From positions 1 through 23,493 of the forward strand of contig JBOGIF010000131.1 in assembly GCA_050742415.1 (NCBI GenBank): a stretch of DNA of 23,493 bases, given 5' to 3'. Of this stretch, positions 1-5,994 are shown one piece after another (positions within the stretch are counted from its first letter, which is position 1; each line of letters begins with the position of its first letter). Source of the DNA: JBOGIF01 sp050742415 (GTDB lineage: Bacteria; Actinomycetota; Acidimicrobiia; Acidimicrobiales; AC-14). A model generated the notes under the pieces. It made no database searches, was not told the origin of the DNA, and saw nothing but the letters and a program-made list of their open reading frames with translations. The position numbers and the translations under genes were made by a program.

Positions 1-93
1 GTCGTCGAGCGCGGCCTTCTGGACGCCGAGGAGGTCGACCGGGCGCTCGACGTGGAAGCCATGACCCGCGGCGGCGTCCTCGGCGGCGGGTAG
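1..93 (+). CDS. C-terminal fragment of fumarase/aspartase-superfamily enzyme
   Basis: Only the last 30 codons are in the window; the gene begins upstream. The reading frame is open from base 1 and ends with TAG at 91-93. The tail reads as a helix with RGLLDAEEVDRALD followed by MTRGG, which matches the C-terminal pattern of class II fumarate hydratases and aspartate ammonia-lyases (a short RGLL segment, a D..LD segment, then a methionine-threonine turn). Those enzymes are homotetramers that eliminate water or ammonia to yield fumarate. Which of the two this is cannot be decided from the tail. Argininosuccinate lyase is a less likely alternative. Confidence 0.55.
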   Translation, partial: VVERGLLDAEEVDRALDVEAMTRGGVLGGG

Positions 94-222
94 GCCTTCG
101 CGGTCCTCGGTTGCCCGGGTTTTCCCCGTCCGTCGTGGGGTTTTGCCCAGGTTTGAGGTCTTGCGCTCCACAGCCGCCAGGGCGGAGGGTGGCGGGAATC
201 GATCACCGGGGGGAGGCTTTCG

Positions 223-420
223 GTGCAGGTGGACGCCATGATGCTGGCCTCGGAGCTTCGTCGCCGACGGGTCGGTCCCCGCTCCATGGTCGATGCTCTC
301 GAGTCGGTCGACCGAACCACCTGGGTGCTCGGCGAGCTGCGGACGGCTCCCACATCGCTGTTGGTGCTGGCCGCCATGTCGCTCACCAGCGGTAGGGCGC
401 CCGACCGCGGCTTCGGATAG
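223..420 (+). CDS. Small hypothetical protein (65 aa)
   Basis: A GTG start at 223 sits 6 nt after a very strong purine-rich ribosome binding site (GGGGGGAGG, 208-216), which is the main reason to accept this ORF. The product has a basic, probably helical N-terminal half (ELRRRRVGPRSM), then DALESVDRTTWVLGELR and a short hydrophobic stretch (SLLVLAAMSL, about residues 45-54) too short to be a confident membrane span. I do not recognise the family. It stands alone between the upstream enzyme tail and a convergent gene. It could also be a chance ORF in GC-rich DNA; the alternative in-frame start ATG at 238 would remove five residues. Confidence 0.4.
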   Translation: MQVDAMMLASELRRRRVGPRSMVDALESVDRTTWVLGELRTAPTSLLVLAAMSLTSGRAPDRGFG

Positions 421-430
421 ATCAGCGCTA

Positions 431-453
431 CCGGGCTGCCTCGGCCTGCCCGG
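431..453. terminator. Candidate bidirectional terminator hairpin
   Basis: Between the convergent stops at 420 (+) and 469 (-), CCGGGC (431-436) and its complement GCCCGG (448-453) can pair around an 11-nt loop. There is no U-tract on either side, so if it acts it is not a classical intrinsic terminator. The flanks also carry a near-direct repeat, AGCGC..TACCGGGC, at about 424 and 463. Confidence 0.25.
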
Positions 454-468
454 GCCCGCCCTAGCGCC

Positions 469-960
469 CTACCGGGCCGGGATCGGGGCGCCGAGGAAGG
501 GCCCCGGGTCGCGGGGTCCCGGTATCGAGGGCCGGGTCCAGTCCACCATCCTCGACAGCTCGACGGTGAGCGCCCGCCACGCCGGCGGGTCCCAGCCCTC
601 CACGGCGTTGACCACCTGCCCGTCCATGCCCAGGTGGACGATGGCCGGCAGGGTCGCCAGCCCGAAGCCCGAGATCGCCACCAGGTCGGGGTCGGTGAAG
701 GTGAGGATCTCCGTCGCCCAACGTCCGAGGAAGCGGCGGGCGTCGGCGTCGTCGCCGGCCACCAGCCACGCCACCCGGCAGTCCGCCTGGTCGTAGTCGG
801 AGAGGATCCGGGCCGCGGTCGGCACTATCCACCCACTGCGCGTGTTGCCGGGGTCGACGGCGACCAGCACCAGGTGGAAGGTGGTCAGCCATTCCCGCAC
901 AGAGCGGGCCTTGCCCCGGGTGGGCTTGAGGACCAGGTCGAGGGGAGGGTTGGACGCCAC
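469..960 (-). CDS. Conserved hypothetical protein, thioredoxin-like fold
   Basis: 163 aa from a GTG at 960. The order of elements resembles a redoxin-type fold: a strand-like FHLVLVAVDP, a segment SGWIVPTAARIL, a second strand CRVAWLVAGD, a helix with ARRFLGRWATEIL, then LATLPAIVHLGMDGQVV, where the Pro in LPA resembles the cis-proline of thioredoxin folds followed by a beta hairpin. The CXXC active site is absent, so a thiol-disulfide role is not supported. The longer frame begins upstream at 999, but the GTG at 960 is preferred because a TACCTT box (complement of 969-974) lies 8 nt before it and no Shine-Dalgarno is present, which suggests a leaderless transcript. It is divergent from the membrane protein at 1037. 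The function is unknown. Confidence 0.65.
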   Translation of the reverse strand: MASNPPLDLVLKPTRGKARSVREWLTTFHLVLVAVDPGNTRSGWIVPTAARILSDYDQADCRVAWLVAGDDADARRFLGRWATEILTFTDPDLVAISGFGLATLPAIVHLGMDGQVVNAVEGWDPPAWRALTVELSRMVDWTRPSIPGPRDPGPFLGAPIPAR

Positions 961-1024
961 CGGGCGTGAAGGTAGCGCAGTCCGGCGGCCGGCCCCCATG
1001 GCTGCCGCCTTTGCCGGCCGGCGC

Positions 1025-1036
1025 TAGCTTGGCGCC
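1025..1036 (+). promoter_or_regulatory. Leaderless promoter -10 box for the 1037 gene
   Basis: TAGCTT at 1025-1030 fits the TANNNT -10 consensus and is separated from the GTG start at 1037 by exactly 6 nt (GGCGCC). There is no Shine-Dalgarno. Transcription would start at or next to the start codon. The same geometry recurs in this window. Confidence 0.5.
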
Positions 1037-1399
1037 GTGCTGTCCCTCCTGGTCCCGGAGTCCGGGCTCTACCAGCTCGTCGTCGTGCTGCACGTGGTGG
1101 CGGTCGTCGGCGGCTTCGGCAGTATCGTGCTCAACCGGACCGGCAAGGCGCCGCCCTGGGCCGAGCCGCTCATGTACGCCGTGCCGGTGCTCGGGATCGT
1201 GGCCTTGCTGCTCAGCGAGGACCGCTGGCAGTTCAGCCAGCCCTGGGTGTCGGCCTCGTTCTTGATCTACGTGGCGGCCATCGGCGTCTACCACTCCGGG
1301 GTCAAGAAGGGCGGTCCCAAGGCAGCGACGATGGGGGCCGCCTTCGACCTGCTGGTGGTCCTCGCCATCGCCGTCATGGTGGTGAAGCCGGGGGCGTAG
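1037..1399 (+). CDS. Small integral membrane protein, DUF2269-like
   Basis: 120 aa with four predicted membrane spans: about residues 8-30 (YQLVVVLHVVAVVGGFGSIV), 46-62 (MYAVPVLGIVALLL), 74-91 (SASFLIYVAAIGVYHSG) and 99-117 (ATMGAAFDLLVVLAIAVMVV). The first span, with a histidine in LHVVAVV and a GGFG turn, resembles the DUF2269 family of small membrane proteins whose function is not established. The gene ends 2 nt before the earliest plausible codon of the following glycosyltransferase, so the two are probably co-transcribed and translationally coupled. A role in delivering or flipping a lipid-linked substrate would be speculation. Confidence 0.7.
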   Translation: MLSLLVPESGLYQLVVVLHVVAVVGGFGSIVLNRTGKAPPWAEPLMYAVPVLGIVALLLSEDRWQFSQPWVSASFLIYVAAIGVYHSGVKKGGPKAATMGAAFDLLVVLAIAVMVVKPGA

Positions 1400-1401
1400 G
1401 C

Positions 1402-2103
1402 ATCACCTTCGCCAGCGACATCACCATCGACGTCGTCATCCCCGCCCGCGACGAGGCCCCGACGGTTGCCGCCGTGGTCGAAGCGGCGAGGGGTTGTTCT
1501 TACGCCCGAGACGTGCTGGTGGTCGACGACGGCTCTCGGGACGCCACCGCCGATCTGGCGATGGCGGCGGGGGCGAAGGTGGTGCGCCGACCATCGTCGG
1601 CGGGCGGCTCCAAGGCCCACGCCATGGAGGCGGGCGTGGCGGCAAGTGACGCGGACGCCATCCTGTTCTGCGACGCCGACTGCACCGGTCTGACCTCGGC
1701 CCACCTCGACCGCATCTGCGCGCCGTTCGTCGAAGGGCGGGCGACCATGTCGGTCGGGTGGTTCGACTACGGATGGCTCAACCCCCTGGTGCTGCGACTG
1801 CCGCCGACCACCGGAGAACGGGTCGTCCCTCGCTGGGTGTGGGACGCCGTCCCCGCCTCCAAGCGCCGCGGGTACTCCATCGAGATCATGATCAACGAGG
1901 TGATCGCCGAGCGGCGACTGCGCACGACGGCCCAGGTGATGGCCGGCGTGTCCCACCGCACCAAGCGCGAAAAGCTCGGGATGGCCCGCGGCTACCGGGA
2001 GACGTGGCGGATGCTCTGGCAGCTCGTCGGCCTACCGGTGCGCGGCGTGGTCCGCTGGCGCACCTACTGGTTCTACCTGCGAGCCCTCACGATCGAGCGC
2101 TAA
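1402..2103 (+). CDS. Family 2 glycosyltransferase (GT-A fold)
   Basis: The protein has the GT2 hallmarks in order: IDVVIPARDEAPTVAAVV at the N-terminus (nucleotide-sugar site), LVVDDGSRDAT, and the metal-binding DxD as FCDADC (D-A-D at about residues 91-93 from codon 1402). Next come an acceptor-side segment and a basic C-terminal region with one hydrophobic stretch. The layout resembles glucosyl-3-phosphoglycerate synthases and polyprenyl-phosphate glycosyltransferases; donor and acceptor cannot be named. The first conventional start in frame is GTG at 1474, but it would delete the conserved VVIPARDE strand. The frame is open back across 1402 with no ATG, GTG or TTG, so ATC at 1402 or coupled reinitiation after the TAG at 1399 may be used. 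The C-terminus abuts a protease remnant. Confidence 0.8.
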   Translation: MTFASDITIDVVIPARDEAPTVAAVVEAARGCSYARDVLVVDDGSRDATADLAMAAGAKVVRRPSSAGGSKAHAMEAGVAASDADAILFCDADCTGLTSAHLDRICAPFVEGRATMSVGWFDYGWLNPLVLRLPPTTGERVVPRWVWDAVPASKRRGYSIEIMINEVIAERRLRTTAQVMAGVSHRTKREKLGMARGYRETWRMLWQLVGLPVRGVVRWRTYWFYLRALTIER

Positions 2104-2107
2104 GGCG

Positions 2108-2389
2108 GTGGCCTTCCGGGCGGGCGACCTGCTCGCCTTCGGAGTGCCCCAAGACCCCGAGCGCCTCGCCGGCGGCTGCGAAGAGGGGTCGAGTGGCTCG
2201 GCGGTGCTCAACGCCGACGGCGAGTTGGTCGGCATCGTCGTCTCCGGCGATCTCGGGACCCACGACAACGAGGCCTTTGCCATACACCAGCGGCACAACG
2301 TGAGAAGCCTCTGCTTCGTGGAGCCGGTCTCGCAGGCGACGGTCACCGAGTACACCGCGGCGCTCGGCCCTGAGGCCGACACTCAGTGA
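2108..2389 (+). pseudogene. Trypsin-like serine protease remnant (C-terminal half)
   Basis: 93 codons from a GTG four bases after the glycosyltransferase stop. Residues 27-33 read GSSGSAV, the nucleophile loop of S1/V8-like (chymotrypsin-fold) proteases, with Ser29 in the nucleophile position, followed by the expected strand GELVGIVVSGD. The N-terminal beta-barrel carrying the catalytic His and Asp is missing, and the upstream DNA codes for the glycosyltransferase, so the protein cannot be an active protease of the normal kind. It is most simply a gene truncated at its 5' end by rearrangement. The break coincides with the left edge of the toxin-antitoxin patch. An inactive product might still be translated. 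Confidence 0.6.
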
Positions 2390-2410
2390 GCAGGCGACGA
2401 TGATCGGGTT

Positions 2411-2444
2411 ACATATGGCTTTGACTGATAGCATGAACATATGG
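2411..2444 (+). promoter_or_regulatory. Leaderless promoter flanked by two ACATATGG repeats (candidate TA operator)
   Basis: ACATATGG occurs at 2411-2418 and again at 2437-2444, the second copy containing the ATG start at 2441. The core CATATG is a perfect palindrome. Between the copies, TAGCAT (2429-2434) fits a -10 box and lies exactly 6 nt before the ATG. Type II antitoxins usually repress their own promoter by binding palindromes around the -10 region, so these repeats are good operator candidates. The spacing of 26 bp start to start is about two and a half helical turns. Confidence 0.5.
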
Positions 2445-2650
2445 CGTCTACCCGCACAACCTTCACTCTCGACGACGACCTGGCAGAACGAGCACGCCGG
2501 TTGGGGATCAACATCTCGGCCGCCGCCCGCGACGGCGTTGCGGCCGCGGTGCGGGGGGCGTTGGCAGAGTCGGACCGAGCTGCCTACGAGCGACACCCCG
2601 AGCGACCCGACCCGTTCTGGACCGAAGCCGAGACGTGGAGCGAGCGATGA
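2441..2650 (+). CDS. CcdA/MazE-like type II antitoxin
   Basis: 69 aa. The N-terminus RTTFTLDDDLAERARRLG is the ribbon-helix-helix pattern (one strand then two helices) typical of CcdA-type antitoxins, continued by NISAAARDGVAAAVR. The C-terminal third is acidic and aromatic (YERHPERPDPFWTEAETW), the kind of flexible tail that wraps around and inhibits the toxin. The start ATG has no Shine-Dalgarno and follows a -10 box by 6 nt. The stop overlaps the toxin start as ATGA (2647-2650), which couples the two translations. It probably represses its own promoter through the ACATATGG repeats. Confidence 0.8.
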   Translation: MASTRTTFTLDDDLAERARRLGINISAAARDGVAAAVRGALAESDRAAYERHPERPDPFWTEAETWSER

Positions 2651-2955
2651 CGCGAGGCGAGATCTGGCTCGCGCAGGTCGGCCGTAAGAAGCGGCCTGTC
2701 CTGGTCCTGACCCGGCCCGAGGTTCTCGACGTTCGCGCCCTCGTCACCGTCGCCGAGGTGACAACCTCGATCCGGGGCCTCGCTGCGGAGGTCGGGATCG
2801 ACCACGACGCGAGTGGGCTCGACCGGCCGTCGGTGGTCAACTGCGACGGCCTCCACACAGTGGCCCAGTCGATGCTCACCGGCTACGTGGGCGAGGTGAG
2901 CCACGAGAGGATGGGCGCGGTGTGTGCCGCATTGAGCTACGCGCTCGGCTGCTGA
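2647..2955 (+). CDS. MazF/PemK-family endoribonuclease toxin
   Basis: 102 aa from the ATG that overlaps the antitoxin stop; an in-frame GTG at 2635 is less likely. MazF landmarks are visible: RGEIWLAQ at the N-terminus, the basic KKRPVLVLTR loop whose Arg is the conserved catalytic or binding arginine, and VTVAEVTTSIRG, where a Thr matches the conserved active-site Ser/Thr of the family. The rest fits the CcdB/MazF SH3-like barrel (VVNCDGLHTV, then a short C-terminal helix). Such toxins cleave mRNA or other RNA at short sequences and arrest growth. The cleavage specificity cannot be read from the sequence. Confidence 0.85.
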   Translation: MTRGEIWLAQVGRKKRPVLVLTRPEVLDVRALVTVAEVTTSIRGLAAEVGIDHDASGLDRPSVVNCDGLHTVAQSMLTGYVGEVSHERMGAVCAALSYALGC

Positions 2956-2988
2956 GCCGCGTCCCCTACGCCCACTCCGCGCGATTAC

Positions 2989-3006
2989 ACCCACCCGGGG
3001 GGGTTT
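2989..3006 (+). terminator. Weak candidate terminator after the toxin gene
   Basis: ACCCACCC (2989-2996) is followed directly by seven G and then TTT (2997-3006), so the strand can fold on itself with an interrupted GC stem, but with almost no loop. It lies 34 nt after the toxin stop. The T-run is short. The support is only the position and base composition. Confidence 0.2.
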
Positions 3007-3058
3007 GCGCGGTGAGCTCGACCACCTGGACGCCTCCCACCGAGGGGACGAGGCCAGT

Positions 3059-3079
3059 GTATAGATGATCAGCTATACT
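3059..3079 (+). promoter_or_regulatory. Promoter with inverted-repeat operator upstream of the XRE gene
   Basis: GTATAG (3059-3064) and CTATAC (3073-3078) form a 6-bp inverted repeat around an 8-bp AT-rich spacer that itself contains the palindrome TGATCA. The right arm overlaps TATACT (3074-3079), a strong -10 box 8 nt before the GTG start at 3088. This is the expected arrangement for repression by the HTH protein encoded just downstream. Confidence 0.55.
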
Positions 3080-3087
3080 TAGGCGCT

Positions 3088-3666
3088 GTGGATGCGGCGC
3101 TTCTGCTACGAACCGCCCGGCGGCGGTCCGGCTTGACTCAGAAGGACCTCGCCCGTCGTGCAGCCACGACTCAGTCATCAGTTGCCGCCTACGAGACAGG
3201 GGCGAAGCAGCCGTCCATGGCGACGCTGACCCGTCTGGTTGCCGCCGCCGATCTCTCGGTCGTGTTGACTCTGGTTCCTGCCCGGTCACCCGTACCCGGG
3301 GTAGTCGAGGCCATTGGTCGCTCGGTCTCGGAGGGAAGCGAGACCGAGGCCCTTCGTATGGCAGCCGACCTGTTCACCAGGTTGGCTGCGCTGGCACCGC
3401 CCGACGTGGCGGCCTTCATCGCCGACGATCCGGGTTCGACGGGTGATCAGCGGTGGGATGCTCTGATCGGCGGGCTGGTCGAGCGGGCGGCCCATCGCGC
3501 CGGAGTACGCACTCCTGCATGGACCGCGGCCACAACGCGGTTCTTGGACCGTTGGTGGTTCGTGACGCCCTACCGATCCCTGCATGCCTCCGCCCTCGTC
3601 GAGGCGCCCGCAGAGCTGGCGAACCGGGGCGTGTTCGTTCATGAGATCTCGCTGCACAGCGTCTGA
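3088..3666 (+). CDS. XRE-type HTH regulator with C-terminal domain (probable antitoxin)
   Basis: 192 aa from GTG. Residues about 6-58 are a Cro/CI-type helix-turn-helix: LLLRTARRRSGLTQKDLARRA, then TQSSVAAYETG as the recognition helix region, KQPSMATLTRLV closing the fold. The remaining 130 residues form a separate domain ending in DRWWFVTPYRSLHASAL and GVFVHEISL; I recognise this only as the type of tail found on regulators that precede nucleotidyltransferase-like toxins. The next gene starts 2 nt after the stop. By gene order it is the antitoxin or autorepressor of that pair, and the dyad at 3059-3078 is its likely operator. A plain transcriptional regulator is the alternative. Confidence 0.75.
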   Translation: MDAALLLRTARRRSGLTQKDLARRAATTQSSVAAYETGAKQPSMATLTRLVAAADLSVVLTLVPARSPVPGVVEAIGRSVSEGSETEALRMAADLFTRLAALAPPDVAAFIADDPGSTGDQRWDALIGGLVERAAHRAGVRTPAWTAATTRFLDRWWFVTPYRSLHASALVEAPAELANRGVFVHEISLHSV

Positions 3667-3668
3667 AG

Positions 3669-4196
3669 ATGATCGGCAAGGACGACATCCGGCGGTACCT
3701 GTCCGAGTTGAGCGCCGAGCTGGCATCGGCCGGAGTCCGCGGCGAGATGTTCTTGGTGGGGGGCGCGGCGATGGCGCTCGCTTACAACACCCGACGGGCG
3801 ACACGGGACATCGACGGGGTCTTCGAGCCCAAGACGCTCGTCTACGAGGCGGCGGCTCGGATCGCCGCACACCACCACACCGAATTGGATGAGGATTGGC
3901 TGAACGACGGGGTAAAGGGCTTTCTGCTCGGGGAGGATCCGGCGGCGACGGTCGTCTTCGACGAACCAGGACTGCGGGTTCGGGTCGCTTCGCCCCGTTA
4001 CCTGTTCGCCATGAAGGTTGTCGCCGCTCGAGTCGAGCGTGACGCTGACGACATCGCTGCGCTCTACGGCCTCTCGCGTTTCGAAAGCGTCGACGACGCC
4101 CTTGAGTACGTCGAGCATACGTATCCCCATCTCACCCTCCTGCCGCAGGTCCGCTACCTCCTTGAAGAGCTCCATGCCGAGGACAAGCTGGGGTGA
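3669..4196 (+). CDS. AbiEii/DUF6036-like nucleotidyltransferase (putative toxin)
   Basis: 175 aa, ATG 2 nt after the XRE gene. It shows the minimal nucleotidyltransferase fold: FLVGGAAMAL (GGAA at 31-34), then TRRATRDIDGVF with the metal-binding D-x-D as Asp47 and Asp49. Further on, RYLFAMKVVAARVERDADDIAAL matches the K...R.RD..DI helix of AbiEii and DUF6036 proteins. Proteins of this type transfer nucleotides to tRNA or other targets and act as toxins of AbiE-like toxin-antitoxin systems. The specific target here is unknown. The gene converges on the methyltransferase at 4237 with 40 nt between. Confidence 0.75.
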   Translation: MIGKDDIRRYLSELSAELASAGVRGEMFLVGGAAMALAYNTRRATRDIDGVFEPKTLVYEAAARIAAHHHTELDEDWLNDGVKGFLLGEDPAATVVFDEPGLRVRVASPRYLFAMKVVAARVERDADDIAALYGLSRFESVDDALEYVEHTYPHLTLLPQVRYLLEELHAEDKLG

Positions 4197-4236
4197 GGTG
4201 GTCGTGCCGTATGCCGGCTTGCGGATGAAAGAGGGG

Positions 4237-4878
4237 TCAGGTGGGGCGACGGGCGACGACGGTCACCAGCGGTGGGAGTACGACCGAGTCGGTCCCCGGA
4301 CTGACGCCGGTCAGCGACTCCAGGTAGTCGGCCACCGCACCGCCGACCCCGGCCTGCGACTCCGCCCAGGCGTCGACGATCTCGAGCCCGGCGGCCAAGG
4401 CCAACGCCGGGAGGTCGGCGCCCACGTCGGGGTGGCGCGCCGAGGGCATCGACAGCGGCTTGCCGCCCACCCGGCCGGCCGACGTGATCGGCTCCTGGAC
4501 GACGACCCAGCCAGCGGACCGGACGGCGCCGCCCATTCGGTCGAGGACCCTGGGCGGGTCGGCCACGTGCATCAGCAGGAAGCGGCAGAAGGCCAGGTCG
4601 ACCGGTTCCGGCAGCAGCAGCTCCTCGGCGGCCTGCGTGATGGCCACCACCTGGCTGGAGGCCGCAGCCGCCGCGGCCACGGCGTCGCGGGCCGTGGGGT
4701 CGCTATCGACCGCGTAGACCCGGCCGTCATGGCCGACGATCTCGGCCAAGGCCACGCTCACGTCGCCCCCGCCGGCCCCGACATCGGCGCAGCGCCATCC
4801 CTCGCCCAGGCCCAGCCGGTCGAGAGCGGTCTCCAGCGGACGCCGGTAGACGTCGTTGCGTAGCCCGAGCTCGATCAT
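4237..4878 (-). CDS. Class I SAM-dependent methyltransferase
   Basis: 213 aa. Motif I is clear: CADVGAGGGDVSVAL (DVGAGGG at residues 32-38) for S-adenosylmethionine binding. YAVDSD marks the acidic residue that holds the ribose, QAAEELLLPEPVDLAFCRFLLMHVADP is the usual strand 4 region, and RVLDRMGGAVRSAGWVVVQEP is the post-motif strand. The fold is that of UbiE/type-11-12 methyltransferases acting on small molecules; no substrate can be assigned. Its ATG lies only 20 nt from the divergent flavin reductase start, so the two genes share a very compact promoter region. A TATCGT box (complement of 4888-4893) lies 9 nt before the ATG. Confidence 0.8.
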   Translation of the reverse strand: MIELGLRNDVYRRPLETALDRLGLGEGWRCADVGAGGGDVSVALAEIVGHDGRVYAVDSDPTARDAVAAAAAASSQVVAITQAAEELLLPEPVDLAFCRFLLMHVADPPRVLDRMGGAVRSAGWVVVQEPITSAGRVGGKPLSMPSARHPDVGADLPALALAAGLEIVDAWAESQAGVGGAVADYLESLTGVSPGTDSVVLPPLVTVVARRPT

Positions 4879-4898
4879 CGGGATGCGACGATAGGGCG

Positions 4899-5411
4899 AT
4901 GGCGACGCCGGCGGACCGGGAACCCGTGGCGCCGGTCGACCAGGCCCGCTTCCGTGAGGTGCTCGGGCGCTTCGCCACCGGGGTCACGGTGGTCACGGCG
5001 GTGTGGGAGGACCGGCCGGTGGGGCTGGCGGTGAACTCTTTCACGTCGGTGTCGCTCGTACCGCCGCTGGTGGCGTTCTGTGTCTCGAAGGCGTCGACCA
5101 CCTGGCCCCGGATCAAAAGCGCCAACGGCTTCTGTGTCAACGTGCTCAGCGAGGACCAGGAGGCGATGAGCCGGGTGTTCGCCCAGCGGGCGCCCTTCGC
5201 TGACCGGTTCAGCGGGATCGGCTGGCGGCCGGCACCCTCGGGTGGCCCTGTGCTCGACGGGGTGCTGGCCTGGATCGACTGTGACCTCGAGGCTGAGCAC
5301 GACGGCGGCGATCACCGTATCGTCGTTGGTCGGGTGCACCACCTCGATGTCGCCCATGACGGGAGGCCGCTCGTGTTCTACCGAGGTGGCTACGGCGGCC
5401 TGGAGTCCTGA
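4899..5411 (+). CDS. Flavin reductase-like protein (FMN-binding split barrel)
   Basis: 170 aa. The N-terminal FREVLGRFATGVTVVTA and the following VGLAVNSFTSVSLVPPLVAFCVS are the diagnostic stretch of the flavin reductase domain (HsaB/HpaC/NtaB group), with the NSFTSVSL..PPL segment contacting FMN. RIKSANGFCVNVLS and the GGPVLDGVLAWIDCDLE segment complete the fold. Members reduce FMN or FAD with NAD(P)H, often to feed a two-component monooxygenase. No oxygenase partner is encoded nearby. The gene is divergent from the methyltransferase and followed by the RmlC-like gene 25 nt downstream. Confidence 0.85.
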   Translation: MATPADREPVAPVDQARFREVLGRFATGVTVVTAVWEDRPVGLAVNSFTSVSLVPPLVAFCVSKASTTWPRIKSANGFCVNVLSEDQEAMSRVFAQRAPFADRFSGIGWRPAPSGGPVLDGVLAWIDCDLEAEHDGGDHRIVVGRVHHLDVAHDGRPLVFYRGGYGGLES

Positions 5412-5436
5412 TGGCGCTTCTAGTGGAGGTCTTGAC

Positions 5437-5991
5437 ATGCCCGCGATCGTGGAGGAGTCGCCCTCAATCGCCGGGGTCTTCGTGGTACAGCCCGGGATCT
5501 TCGCCGACGACCGGGGACGCTTCGTCGAGACGTACCGGCGGTCGTGGTTCCCCGGTGGGCGTGAGATGGTGCAGGCCAACCGCGGGGACCGTTCGGCGGG
5601 AACGTTGGTGGGCCTGCACTACCACCTGCACCAGGCCGACTACTGGTACTTCACTCGAGGCCGGGCCCGTGTGGTGCTGCACGACCTGAGGTCGGGATCG
5701 CCCACCGACGGTGCCACGATGGGCCTGGACCTGGGTGACGACGACGAGCGGGGGTTGTTCATACCGCCGGGCGTGGCCCACGGGTTCGCGGCCCTGACCG
5801 ACCTGACCATCACCTATCTGGTCGACCAGTACTACAACCCTGCCGACGAGCTCGGTGTGGCCTGGGACGACCCGGCGATCGGGGCCGACTGGGTCGTAAC
5901 CGACCCCGTGCTCTCGGCGCGGGACCGGGCGAACCCGTCCCGGGACGGCCTTCCGCCCAACCGCCAGCCGTACTGGGGCCTGCGTACCTGA
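5437..5991 (+). CDS. RmlC-like cupin (dTDP-4-dehydrorhamnose 3,5-epimerase family)
   Basis: 184 aa; ATG at 5437 with SD TGGAGG (5424-5429) 7 nt upstream, preferred over an open frame reaching back to 5242. Family marks: PGIFADDRGRFVETYR, VQANRG, GLHYHLHQ with the catalytic-type His61, FIPPGVAHGFAAL, and YLVDQYYNP carrying the Tyr pair. The usual lysine of the QxKL motif after the His is not there; the sequence reads HQADYWYF. This makes true 3,5-epimerase chemistry uncertain, and it may be a related sugar epimerase or a non-classical cupin. No other rhamnose genes are present in the window. It converges on the Thr/Pro-rich gene with 3 nt between stops. Confidence 0.75.
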   Translation: MPAIVEESPSIAGVFVVQPGIFADDRGRFVETYRRSWFPGGREMVQANRGDRSAGTLVGLHYHLHQADYWYFTRGRARVVLHDLRSGSPTDGATMGLDLGDDDERGLFIPPGVAHGFAALTDLTITYLVDQYYNPADELGVAWDDPAIGADWVVTDPVLSARDRANPSRDGLPPNRQPYWGLRT

Positions 5992-5994
5992 GAC

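Noticed and set aside
94..222. Possible terminator or structured RNA in GGGTTTTCCCC...GGGGTTTTGCCC
   Set aside because: The two blocks are near-direct rather than inverted repeats, so they do not form a stable stem; no other support.
4876..4901. CATCG...CGATG inverted repeat in the methyltransferase-flavin reductase junction
   Set aside because: The arms are largely the two opposing start codons themselves, so the symmetry is expected by chance.
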